Positions 23,303-30,723 of a DNA stretch of 31,255 bases are shown here, piece after piece (the stretch's first letter is position 1; each line of letters opens with the position of its first letter). The position numbers were made by a program, and so were the translations under genes. The notes below the pieces were generated by a model, which saw only the letters and a list, made by a program, of their open reading frames with translations, ran no database searches and was not told where the DNA came from. The stretch comes from Chloroflexota bacterium (GTDB lineage: Bacteria > Chloroflexota > Dormibacteria > CF-121). The stretch is from assembly GCA_005882525.1 (NCBI GenBank), contig VBGO01000030.1:1-31255 (forward strand), read 5' to 3'.

Positions 23303-23800
23303 ATGGACTTGCGCATGGACGATCAACGTTTCGCGCCCGACCGAGTGCGCGCGGCACTGTCGGCAGCCGGTATCGATGCCCGGATCGAGGAGTTTCCTTC
23401 CTCGACTCGAACCGCACAGGAGGCGGCGACCACGGTGGGGACGAGCGTCGGCCAGATCGTGAAGTCGCTGGTCTTCCTGGCGGACACCTCGCCGGTGCTG
23501 GCGCTCGTATCCGGCGTCAACCGGCTCGATACCGAGCGCCTGGGGACGCTGACCGGGGCCGCGATTGGCAAGGCCGATGCGACCACCGTTCGCCAGGCGA
23601 CCGGATACGCGATCGGGGGCGTGCCGCCCATCGGCTTCCCGGCGCCGATCCCCACATTCATCGACCGCGACTTGCTGCAGTACGACGTCGTCTGGGCCGC
23701 GGCGGGCACGCCTCGACACGTCTTCCCGATCGCGCCAGGCGAGCTGCTGCGCATCACTGGCGGGCGCGTCGCCGACCTGGCAACCGACAAGACGATCTAA
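23303..23800 (+). CDS. YbaK/EbsC-family aminoacyl-tRNA deacylase
   Basis: Proteins of this fold hydrolyse misacylated tRNAs in trans, for example Cys-tRNA(Pro) for YbaK or Ala-tRNA(Pro) for ProXp. The 165-residue protein has the family marks SVGQIVKSLVFLAD near 50-63, GYAIGGVPPIGFP near 102-114 and VWAAAGTPRHVFPIAPGEL near 131-149. This looks most like the short stand-alone YbaK type, but the exact substrate cannot be assigned by eye. Two in-frame ATGs exist, at 23303 and 23315. The second (MDDQRFAPDRVR) starts where most homologues begin, and the first would make the transcript nearly leaderless. It diverges from guaB3 across about 80 bases and converges on glutamate dehydrogenase with only two bases between the stops. 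Confidence 0.9.
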   Translation: MDLRMDDQRFAPDRVRAALSAAGIDARIEEFPSSTRTAQEAATTVGTSVGQIVKSLVFLADTSPVLALVSGVNRLDTERLGTLTGAAIGKADATTVRQATGYAIGGVPPIGFPAPIPTFIDRDLLQYDVVWAAAGTPRHVFPIAPGELLRITGGRVADLATDKTI

Positions 23801-23802
23801 GG

Positions 23803-25098
23803 CTAGGGGTAGATGCCGCGGATCGTGGTCGCCTGCGCGACCTTGTCGACAGCCAGGACGTAGGCCGCCGTCCGCATCATGACCTTCTTTTCCAGGCTCA
23901 CCTTCAGCACGTTGTCGAACGCCCGGAGCATGATCCGCTCGAGCCGCTCGTTGATGTCGTGCTCGTCCCAGAAGAACTCCTGCAGGTCCTGCACCCACTC
24001 GAAGTAGGACACGGTGACGCCCCCGGCGTTGGCCAGGATGTCCGGAATCACGAAGATGCCCTTTTTGTAAAGGATCTCGTCCGCTTCCGGGGTGGTCGGC
24101 CCGTTGGCCCCTTCGCAAATCACTTTGGCCTTGATCCGGTTGGCGTTGCCGGCGTGAATCTGGTTTTCGAGCGCGGCCGGAACCAGGACGGTGACCGGAA
24201 GCTCCAGCAGTTCCTCGTTGGAGATGAATTTGCAGACCTTCTGCCGAAGCCGGCCGCTGATCTCTTTCTCGCGGACCACCTCGTCCAGCTCGATGCCGTC
24301 GTCGTTGTAGCAGGCACCGTTCGAATCGCTGACGGCGATCACCTTGCAGCCGGCCTGAGCCAGCAACTTGGCGGTGGTGTACCCGACGTTGCCGACACCC
24401 TGGACCGCAACGGTCGCGTCCTCGGGACGGATCTTCAGATGCCTGAGCGCCGCCAGGGTGGTCAGCATGCAGCCTCGACCCGTGGCTTCGGCGCGTCCTT
24501 CGGAGCCGCCGATGCCAAGCGGCTTGCCGGTCACGACGGCCGGCACTGAGTGGCCCGCCTGCATGCTGATCGTGTCCATCATCCAGGCCATGATCTGCGC
24601 ATTGGTGTTGACATCGGGGGCGGGGATGTCCCGGTCCGGGCCGATCACGATGCTGATCTCGCTGGTAAACCGCCGCGTAAGATTCTCGAGCTCGTTTCGG
24701 CTGAGATGCTTCGGGTCGACGATGACGCCACCCTTGGCTCCGCCATACGGAATGCCGACGACGGCGCACTTCCAGGTCATCCACATGGCCAGCGCTTTGA
24801 CTTCGTCGCGCGTCACGCCCGGGTGATAACGGATCCCGCCCTTGGCCGGACCCCGGTCGATGTTGTGATGAACGCGATAGCCGGTGAACATCTGGATGGT
24901 GCGGTCATCCATCATCACCGGAAAGGTGACGATCAACTCGCGTTTGCACTCGCGCAACACCCGCCGCATGTTCGGATCCAGGCCGAGCGCCTCGGCCGCA
25001 ATGTCGAACTGGCGCTGAGCGGTCAACCACGGATTCGCCTGCTCCGCGGCGGGCTCGGCGAAGCCCCTCAGGGGCACTGCCTCAATCTTCTGAGCCAT
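23803..25098 (-). CDS. gdhA: Glu/Leu/Phe/Val-family dehydrogenase, probably glutamate dehydrogenase
   Basis: The enzyme interconverts glutamate and 2-oxoglutarate plus ammonia with NAD(P). At 431 residues it matches the small hexameric GDHs. The substrate domain shows GYRVHHNIDRGPAKGGIRYH and the catalytic-lysine motif VGIPYGGAKGGVIVDPK, with DIPAPDVNT following. The Rossmann domain shows VAVQGVGNVGYTTAKLLAQ, then VICEGANGPTTPEAD and VIPDILANAGGVTVSYFEW. These are GDH features and leave little room for leucine dehydrogenase. The ATG at 25098 is preceded by a strong AGGAGG. It is monocistronic, divergent from the DUF881 genes and convergent with the ybaK-like gene. Confidence 0.96.
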   Translation of the reverse strand: MAQKIEAVPLRGFAEPAAEQANPWLTAQRQFDIAAEALGLDPNMRRVLRECKRELIVTFPVMMDDRTIQMFTGYRVHHNIDRGPAKGGIRYHPGVTRDEVKALAMWMTWKCAVVGIPYGGAKGGVIVDPKHLSRNELENLTRRFTSEISIVIGPDRDIPAPDVNTNAQIMAWMMDTISMQAGHSVPAVVTGKPLGIGGSEGRAEATGRGCMLTTLAALRHLKIRPEDATVAVQGVGNVGYTTAKLLAQAGCKVIAVSDSNGACYNDDGIELDEVVREKEISGRLRQKVCKFISNEELLELPVTVLVPAALENQIHAGNANRIKAKVICEGANGPTTPEADEILYKKGIFVIPDILANAGGVTVSYFEWVQDLQEFFWDEHDINERLERIMLRAFDNVLKVSLEKKVMMRTAAYVLAVDKVAQATTIRGIYP

Positions 25099-25154
25099 TC
25101 GTCCTCCTGCTTGTTTTTTGCTGGCTATTCAGCCTGACCTGGCGCTCGGCACCC

Positions 25155-25162
25155 ATTAAACT
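25155..25162. promoter_or_regulatory. Candidate divergent promoter, gdhA / DUF881
   Basis: Between the two divergent genes ATTAAACT reads as TTTAAT on the minus strand (towards gdhA) and as TAAACT on the plus strand, ten bases before the GTG of the DUF881 gene. No convincing -35 hexamers were found, so this is only a candidate. Confidence 0.25.
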
Positions 25163-25172
25163 ACACGGCACC

Positions 25173-25898
25173 GTGACGCCGCGGATGACTGTCCTCGCAA
25201 GCGTTTCGCTTGCGACATTCCTCGTCACCAGCCTCGCGGCCACGCAGTTTCGAAGCCAACCGTTGCCCCCGTCGAACCGCCTGGCCCGCGACGAAGCGTT
25301 GCGCCAGAGCGTCAACCAGCTGGAGGATCAGAACCGGGCGTTGAAGGCCCGCAACCAGGGGCTCCAGGCGCAGGTCAAGGCGGGCGAGGATGAGAGCGCC
25401 AACCGGTCCAGCGCCGTGCAGCAGGTGAAGGCGCAACTCGATGATCAGCGGGTGATCGCCGGCCTGACCGCCCTCCACGGCCCCGGCATCACGATCACGC
25501 TGCACGACGGCGCCGATCCCAACGACCCGGCCGATAAATCGCTGGGCTGGACGATTCACTACCAGGACCTGCAGGACATCGTCAACGTCCTGTGGGCGAG
25601 TGGGGCGGAGGCGATCGCCGTGAACGGACAGCGGGTAGGGCCGAATACCGCCTTCCATTACGCCGGCGTCAATATCCTGGTCAACACGGCCAGCCGATTG
25701 GTCGGCCCGTACACGATGAGCGTGCTCGGCAATCCGTCCAACCTGGCCAACGGGCTGGCGGATCCCGATCAGCTCGCTGAGTTGAAGAGCCGCAACCGCA
25801 TCTACCGGTTGGGTTTCAGCTGGCTGCGCAGCACCCGGCTCAGCGTGCCCGCTTACGACGCCACCTTTCTGGTGAAGTATGCTCAGCCGCTCGGTTGA
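25173..25898 (+). CDS. DUF881-family membrane protein, first copy
   Basis: The protein has 241 residues. A single N-terminal membrane anchor (VLASVSLATFLVTSLAATQF) is followed by a coiled coil with regular Leu/Asn heptads (about 40-95: LRQSVNQLEDQNRALKARN). The globular DUF881 domain follows, marked by GLTALHGPGITITLHDG, LQDIVNVLWASGAEAIAVNG, GVNILVN and PYTMSVLGNP. B. subtilis YlxW/YlxX are relatives; their function is not settled, though they occur near division and envelope genes. The coiled coil is expected outside the membrane. Start GTG at 25173 or ATG at 25185; neither has a clear ribosome site. It overlaps the second copy by 20 bases. Confidence 0.9.
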   Translation: MTPRMTVLASVSLATFLVTSLAATQFRSQPLPPSNRLARDEALRQSVNQLEDQNRALKARNQGLQAQVKAGEDESANRSSAVQQVKAQLDDQRVIAGLTALHGPGITITLHDGADPNDPADKSLGWTIHYQDLQDIVNVLWASGAEAIAVNGQRVGPNTAFHYAGVNILVNTASRLVGPYTMSVLGNPSNLANGLADPDQLAELKSRNRIYRLGFSWLRSTRLSVPAYDATFLVKYAQPLG

Positions 25899-26562
25899 AC
25901 GAACCGCCCGGGCTCAGCGGCTGATCGTGGTCAGCCTGATCGCGGTCGCCCTCGGCTTTCTTCTGGTGGTGCAACTGCGCTCCCAGGCAGCGGTGGCGCG
26001 CAGCCTGGCCGCCCAGGACGACACCAGCGTGGCGCTGCTGATCAACGACCTGAACCGCGCCAACAACCAGCTGATCCAGCAGGGAGCTGCCCTCGCTCAG
26101 CAAGAGGCGCAGCTCCGCCAGGCGTTGACCGCCGGCGGCGCGGATGTCCAGGCCGTTCAGAAGGAGTTCGTCACCTTGCGCGAAGTCAACGGGGAGGTGC
26201 CGGTCCATGGACCCGGGCTTCAGATCCGGATCGAGGGCACCATCATGGACTTCGAGCTGCAGGATGCGCTCAACAATCTGCGGAATGCCGGGGCCGAGGC
26301 GATTGGCCTCAATGGCTACCGCATCGTCGGCAGCACGCCGGTCCAGAGCCACGGAAACAGCCTCCTGATCAACGGACACACCGTGGGCAGCCCGCTGAGC
26401 CTGCTCGTCATCGGCGACCCGGAGCAACTCGGCCCCGCCGCCGACCTGTCGGCCAGCAGCCTGCAGACCCGCGTCCAGGTTCAGATCCAGCGCCAGACCG
26501 AGATTGCCATCAGCGAGGTCATCACCCCCCGGCCGTTGATTTATGCCCAACTCGGGAAGTAA
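25879..26562 (+). CDS. DUF881-family membrane protein, second copy
   Basis: This 227-residue paralogue of the upstream protein has the same plan. It has a cytoplasmic start, a membrane helix (about 14-32: LIVVSLIAVALGFLLVVQL), a Gln/Ala/Leu-rich coiled coil (about 33-85) and the DUF881 domain with VPVHGPGLQIRIEG, LQDALNNLRNAGAEAIGLNG, GNSLLING and PLSLLVIGDPEQL. The two proteins differ widely in sequence, so the duplication is old and they may form a hetero-oligomer. Its frame begins 20 bases before the first gene ends. The threonine aldolase gene follows after 14 bases, so the three genes probably form one operon. Confidence 0.9.
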   Translation: MLSRSVERTARAQRLIVVSLIAVALGFLLVVQLRSQAAVARSLAAQDDTSVALLINDLNRANNQLIQQGAALAQQEAQLRQALTAGGADVQAVQKEFVTLREVNGEVPVHGPGLQIRIEGTIMDFELQDALNNLRNAGAEAIGLNGYRIVGSTPVQSHGNSLLINGHTVGSPLSLLVIGDPEQLGPAADLSASSLQTRVQVQIQRQTEIAISEVITPRPLIYAQLGK

Positions 26563-26576
26563 CCGTTTTTCATAGG

Positions 26577-27650
26577 ATGTCCGCAGTGAACCGAATTGTC
26601 GAGCTGCGCAGTGACACGTTCACCTTGCCGACCGCGTCGATGCGGGCGGCGATGGCGGCGGCCGAGGTCGGCGACGACGTCTGGGACGAAGACCCCACCA
26701 TTCACCGTCTACAGGAGCGCGCCGCGGAGATGGTTGGCAAGGCGGCATCGCTCTTCGTCCCGAGCGGGACGATGGGAAACCTTTGCGCGCTCCTCAGCCA
26801 TACGCAGCCGGGGCAGGAGGTGATCCTCGAGGTCGATAGCCATATCTTCCAGAACGAGGTTGCCGGCGCATCGGTCGTGGGCGGGCTTCAGCTCCGACCG
26901 CTGGACACGCCGGACGGTCGTCTTCAGCCGGAGCAGGTTCGCCACGCCATCCGCCCGTCCGACATCCACGAGCCGGCCACCGGGCTCCTCTGTCTCGAGA
27001 ACACGCACAACCGCAAGGGCGGCACCTGCCTGAGCCCGAAGCAGACCGCGGCCTTGAGCGACATCGCCCGTGCGGGCGGCTTCCCGGTCCACCTCGATGG
27101 CGCACGGGTCTTCAACGCCGCCGTGGCACAGGGTGTCGACGTTAAAGACCTGACCGGCCCCGTCGACTCCGTGATGTTCTGTCTGTCAAAGGGACTCAGT
27201 GCGCCGGTCGGCTCGATGCTGGCCGGGTCCCAAGACTTCATCGAGCGGGCCCGCCGGATGCGCAAGCTGCTGGGCGGCGGGATGCGGCAGGCCGGTGTGC
27301 TGGCGGCCGCCGGGTTGTGTGCCCTTGATGAAATGGTCGACCGCCTGGCCGAGGACCATGCCAACGCGCGGCGCCTGGCCGAAGGCCTTCAGGGTCTGCC
27401 AGGCGTCGATATCGACCTGTCGAGGGTCGAGACGAACATGGTCTTCGGCGATTGCCGGCCGCCGCTGACCGCGGCGGCGTTCATCGACCGCTGCCGGGCG
27501 GCTGGCGTCTTGCTCGACCAGGCGGCGCCGGACCGCTGGCGCATGGTCACCCATCGGGGGGTCTCGGTCGAGGACGTCGACCACGCCGTCGAGGCCGTCC
27601 GCCGATTGTTTGGCGCGCCGGCGGCGGCTTCGCTTCGGGTAGCCGGCTAG
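26577..27650 (+). CDS. ltaA: Low-specificity L-threonine aldolase
   Basis: This PLP enzyme cleaves L-threonine or L-allo-threonine to glycine and acetaldehyde. The 357-residue protein belongs to fold type I. The N-terminal VELRSDTFTLPTASMRAAM is followed by GDDVWDEDPTIHRLQERAA, FVPSGTMGNLCALLSHTQPG, the LENTHNRKGG segment, HLDGARVFNAAVAQG with the PLP-binding Asp, and the Schiff-base lysine in VMFCLSKGLSAPVGS. It could supply glycine for PurD; that is only a metabolic link, not shared regulation. A weak AGG lies just before the ATG at 26577, and a GTG nine bases further is an alternative start. Its stop overlaps the convergent peptidase stop within the palindrome CTAG. Confidence 0.95.
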   Translation: MSAVNRIVELRSDTFTLPTASMRAAMAAAEVGDDVWDEDPTIHRLQERAAEMVGKAASLFVPSGTMGNLCALLSHTQPGQEVILEVDSHIFQNEVAGASVVGGLQLRPLDTPDGRLQPEQVRHAIRPSDIHEPATGLLCLENTHNRKGGTCLSPKQTAALSDIARAGGFPVHLDGARVFNAAVAQGVDVKDLTGPVDSVMFCLSKGLSAPVGSMLAGSQDFIERARRMRKLLGGGMRQAGVLAAAGLCALDEMVDRLAEDHANARRLAEGLQGLPGVDIDLSRVETNMVFGDCRPPLTAAAFIDRCRAAGVLLDQAAPDRWRMVTHRGVSVEDVDHAVEAVRRLFGAPAAASLRVAG

Positions 27651-29695
27651 CGCACCGGCAAGCCGGTCATCGGGTCGAACGATGGACCAGCGAAGCTCGC
27701 ATCGGGCAACAAGAGCAGGCTGCCGAAGACTTGCCAGTCCCCGGCCGCATCCGTGAGGATGCCGGACGGCGCCTGCGCCGTGCCGGCCAGCGTGATAGCG
27801 GCCGGTTGACCTGGCAGCGTCCAGCTGGACGGAACCGTGGTCAGGGCAGCATCGGCACCGCCGAAGGCGTGCACCGCGCCGCTGCTGTCGAGGGCCAGTC
27901 CCGAATGGGTCCCGGGGAACAGCGCCGCGTCGATGACACTCGTGCCCGCGGGTAGTCCCACATGGCCCCGGCCCTGGGCGGTTCCGGACGGGACGAGAGA
28001 TTCCGCGATGGCCCCGGCAGAGCCGAAGGCGATCAGCGTGCCATCGCCTGCCGTTAGTAACCGCATCGGCGCGGTCAGGGCGAAGCTCGGACCGGCGGCA
28101 CCGTCGCCATTCCAGGTCGTTCCGTCGGCGAGCAGCCGCAGCGGCCCCGACGGCAGGCTGACCATGTCGACGGCGGGCGCGGTGGACGTTGGGACGACGG
28201 AGGGTGTCGCGTGGTCCGCGCCCAGGCCGTGCAGCGACGCATCACTGCCGAGCAGCAGCACGCCGTGCGCCGAAGGGTGCTCTTGCTTGACCCCGAGCAC
28301 CGGCGGCGCACCGTCCGGCTGGGCGGGCAGCGCTCCAAGGATCGCGCCATCGGCGAGCGTCGGCGGAGGACCGCTGCTGGCGGGGACCGATGCATCGAGC
28401 ACGGCGGCCGGCGCGGCATTCCTGGCCGCGTCCCGGACAGTCAGTCGGAACTGGTACGCAGTGCCGGGGTCGCCAAAGAAGCGCACCGCACCCACGTTCT
28501 TGCCCGCCGATGGCTGGCCGGCGGTCTGGCTCGACCACGGCCGAAAGGCCGCGCCGCTCGAACCGACCTCGATCGCGACGTCCATGACGCCGGCGAGGCC
28601 ATCGCTGCCCGACCAGTGAAGGTTCAGGGCGCTGCCCTGGCTTCGGTCGACCCGGATGCCCGACGTGGGGGGCTCGACGTCATATAGATATAGGTAGGTG
28701 ATGTCGGCGCTGCCGCCCGACCGGTCGAAGACGCGCAGGTGGAGCGTGTGCGATCCGGGGCTGGGGACTGCCGCCGCGCCGCTGGTGGCCTGGGTGCGCG
28801 CCGCCCCCGCCCCCGGATCGGCATCCCACTGCGCGGCAAAGCCGGCCAGGCCGTGGCCGCCGTCCCGCAGGCGCCAACTGACCGGCGGCGGCGGGCCGTC
28901 GGCGCCATACCAGTAGTTCCAGCGGGCTCCGCCGGGGAAGGCGAGCGGCAGCACAAACGGAACCGGCCGGTTGCCCGTCCACAGGTTGCCGATGTCCCAA
29001 CTCCATGGATCCGGACCCCGCCCGGTCCAGCCGTATGGGTCGATCGAGTGCCAGGGAGTGAGCAGGTCGCGCACCTCGAAGTGGACGTGCGGCCCGGTCG
29101 AGTTGCCGGTGCTGCCGCTGAGCGCAATCAGCTGACCCCGCGACACATGCTGACCGGGGTAGACGAAGAGCTGATTGTTGTGAAAGTAGGCGGTGCGGTC
29201 GAAGGCGTGATCGATCACCACGCCCCAGCCGCCGCTATCGCTCCATTCGCTGTAGATCACCGTTCCCTCATCGGCCGCGACCACCGGCGTATTCGAGGGC
29301 ATCGCATAGTCGATCCCGCGGTGACCGTCGTACGCGTAGCCGGTGGCCCCGTCGAAACGAATCATCACCCCGTCCGACTGCCGGTCCGGGTAGTGGTGGT
29401 CCATCCATGACGTGATACGAGGGTTGGGGTCGGCGAAGGGCAGCGTCAGGTTGCCCGCCGCGAGAGCCGTCTGGGCCGTCGCGAGGACGACAACCAGGGC
29501 GACGGTTACGGCGACGTGGACCCTTACGAGCCGTATGACAACAGAGCCGTAACGAGATCTGAAAGAAGGCCGCAACAGGCCCGCGACGGGGCCGTCACGA
29601 TGCAAGTCCTCTCTTGGGGTCGCTACAGGCTTTGACATAGGCTGGCGTTGAATTGCGAGGGAGTGCACCGATCGCACCTTTTTTGTCATGGACAA
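27647..29695 (-). CDS. Secreted M23 (LytM-type) metallopeptidase with Ig-like region and propeller-like tail
   Basis: This is a predicted peptidoglycan endopeptidase. A hydrophobic segment at about 57-80 (VAVTVALVVVLATAQTALAA) is a probable signal peptide with cleavage after ALAA. The zinc peptidase domain (about 85-215) has HRGID with His125 and Asp129, and GPHVHFEV with His203 and His205, so it looks active. Next come Trp/Pro-rich and Ig/FN3-like stretches (about 250-440). A C-terminal part (about 470-682) has repeated blade-like units of the form L-x-x-D-G-x-x-x-x-F-G, suggesting an RCC1-like propeller. The start is uncertain: TTG at 29695 gives an unusually long 55-residue n-region; ATG at 29690 or 29638 would shorten it. 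It diverges from the tad genes and ends on the ltaA stop. Confidence 0.87.
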   Translation of the reverse strand: MSMTKKVRSVHSLAIQRQPMSKPVATPREDLHRDGPVAGLLRPSFRSRYGSVVIRLVRVHVAVTVALVVVLATAQTALAAGNLTLPFADPNPRITSWMDHHYPDRQSDGVMIRFDGATGYAYDGHRGIDYAMPSNTPVVAADEGTVIYSEWSDSGGWGVVIDHAFDRTAYFHNNQLFVYPGQHVSRGQLIALSGSTGNSTGPHVHFEVRDLLTPWHSIDPYGWTGRGPDPWSWDIGNLWTGNRPVPFVLPLAFPGGARWNYWYGADGPPPPVSWRLRDGGHGLAGFAAQWDADPGAGAARTQATSGAAAVPSPGSHTLHLRVFDRSGGSADITYLYLYDVEPPTSGIRVDRSQGSALNLHWSGSDGLAGVMDVAIEVGSSGAAFRPWSSQTAGQPSAGKNVGAVRFFGDPGTAYQFRLTVRDAARNAAPAAVLDASVPASSGPPPTLADGAILGALPAQPDGAPPVLGVKQEHPSAHGVLLLGSDASLHGLGADHATPSVVPTSTAPAVDMVSLPSGPLRLLADGTTWNGDGAAGPSFALTAPMRLLTAGDGTLIAFGSAGAIAESLVPSGTAQGRGHVGLPAGTSVIDAALFPGTHSGLALDSSGAVHAFGGADAALTTVPSSWTLPGQPAAITLAGTAQAPSGILTDAAGDWQVFGSLLLLPDASFAGPSFDPMTGLPVR

Positions 29696-29712
29696 TGCTG
29701 CCGCGCAGCGGC
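29683..29712. promoter_or_regulatory. Two adjacent palindromes in the M23 peptidase / tadE divergent region
   Basis: TTGTC-ATG-GACAA (29683-29695) and GCCGC-GCA-GCGGC (29700-29712) are perfect inverted repeats with three-base centres, separated by four bases. The first contains the candidate start codons of the peptidase. They could be an operator or an RNA hairpin; no regulator is assigned. No convincing -10/-35 pair for the tad genes was found. Confidence 0.4.
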
Positions 29713-29739
29713 GATTCTAAACGTTCGCGAGAACAAGGC

Positions 29740-30246
29740 ATGACGCAAGCACACTCACGTTCTAAGCGGCAGAAGCGGGCCCAGGCACTGGCCGAGATGG
29801 CCGTGATGGTCCCCTTCCTCGTCATCGGCATGATGGGGATGCTGGACCTGGGCCGCGCCTTCTACTACCAGATCGCCATCACGAACGCCGTGCGTGAGGG
29901 AGCGCGTTACGCAGTGCAGCCGTACTACCTGGGCCTGAACCCAAGCTGCGCGACTCCGCCGCAAAACCCCGGCGCGAACTGTCAGACGGCGAGCGATGGC
30001 CAGATCCGGCAGCACGTGTTGGATGAACTGGCCGGCACGGGGATCAACATGACGTCATCTGACGTTCAGGTCCTGCCAAATGAGGGCGACCGCGTCAACA
30101 ACATTATCGGCGCCACACCGACGTCGCAGTATCCAATCAGCGTGTCTGCCAGCTTTAAGTTCTACTTCATCACGCCGATCATCGGCAGCCTCGTCGGCGA
30201 CCCGCTGACGATCAACACCAGCTCGGTGTTCAGGGCGGACTACTGA
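29740..30246 (+). CDS. TadE-family pilus assembly / pseudopilin-like protein
   Basis: TadE proteins are minor pseudopilins of the Tad (Flp) pilus system. With the start used here the protein has 168 residues. A basic N-terminus (SRSKRQKRAQALAEMAVMVP) leads into a single membrane helix (VMVPFLVIGMMGMLDLGRAF), and the typical LGRAFYYQIAITNAVREGARYA follows. The glutamate of ALAEMAV corresponds to the conserved Glu of type IV-like pilins. The outer part contains a C-x10-C pair (CATPPQNPGANC) that may form a disulphide. The frame is open from 29653, but the ATG at 29740 gives the normal TadE N-terminus. Its stop overlaps the next start (TGATG). Confidence 0.9.
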   Translation: MTQAHSRSKRQKRAQALAEMAVMVPFLVIGMMGMLDLGRAFYYQIAITNAVREGARYAVQPYYLGLNPSCATPPQNPGANCQTASDGQIRQHVLDELAGTGINMTSSDVQVLPNEGDRVNNIIGATPTSQYPISVSASFKFYFITPIIGSLVGDPLTINTSSVFRADY

Positions 30247-30722
30247 TGCGCAAGAATGTGCTTCGCCGCCGCGGCGGTCAGTCGATGGTCGAGTTTGCTG
30301 TGCTCGCGCCCGTGTTCTTCCTGCTGCTGCTGGGCACCATCGATCTAGGGCGCGCCGTCTACATCTACAACACCATCTCGGACGCCGCGCGCGAGGGCAC
30401 CCGGGCCGCCATTCCGTTCGATTCCCCCCTACCCACGAATGCGGCGGTCGTTGCGGCCGTTCAGAGCAAACTCGGTGGCGGCTTCACCCTTTCGGTCGAC
30501 CCTCTTTGCGCCGGCCAACCTGCCGGCGGCAGCTGCCCGACGGTGCCTACGGTCCCGAATACGGGCTACATCTGGTACGGCCCAGGAGTCGGCACGCCCG
30601 GCCGCGGCCCGATCACGGTCAAGATCTCGTTCCTGTTCCAACCCTGGGTCCCGGTCGTCCGCGACGCCGCGGGCAACGGGTTCGTGATCTCGGCGCAATC
30701 CACCATGGTGACGGAGTACTGA
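30246..30722 (+). CDS. TadE-family protein, second copy
   Basis: This 158-residue protein has the same organisation as its upstream neighbour. A basic start (MRKNVLRRRGGQSMVEFAV) precedes a membrane helix (VLAPVFFLLLLGTIDLGRAV), then YIYNTISDAAREGTRAA. The Glu of SMVEFAV is the pilin-like conserved residue. A C-x8-C pair (CAGQPAGGSC) recurs in the outer region. Two TadE-like proteins followed by a TadG-like protein is the normal gene set for Tad machinery, whose ATPase and platform genes must lie outside the window. The junction with the first copy is TGATG, and the TadG-like ATG follows its stop after one base. Confidence 0.9.
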   Translation: MRKNVLRRRGGQSMVEFAVLAPVFFLLLLGTIDLGRAVYIYNTISDAAREGTRAAIPFDSPLPTNAAVVAAVQSKLGGGFTLSVDPLCAGQPAGGSCPTVPTVPNTGYIWYGPGVGTPGRGPITVKISFLFQPWVPVVRDAAGNGFVISAQSTMVTEY

Positions 30723-30723
30723 C

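Noticed and set aside
23294..24784. 496-codon minus-strand frame overlapping gdhA and the ybaK-like gene
   Set aside because: It is in a different frame from the clear GDH motifs and reads as low-complexity Arg/Gly/Asp sequence.
29633..29638. TTGACA on the plus strand as -35 box for the tad genes
   Set aside because: No -10-like hexamer occurs 16-18 bases downstream, and it lies within the peptidase coding frame.
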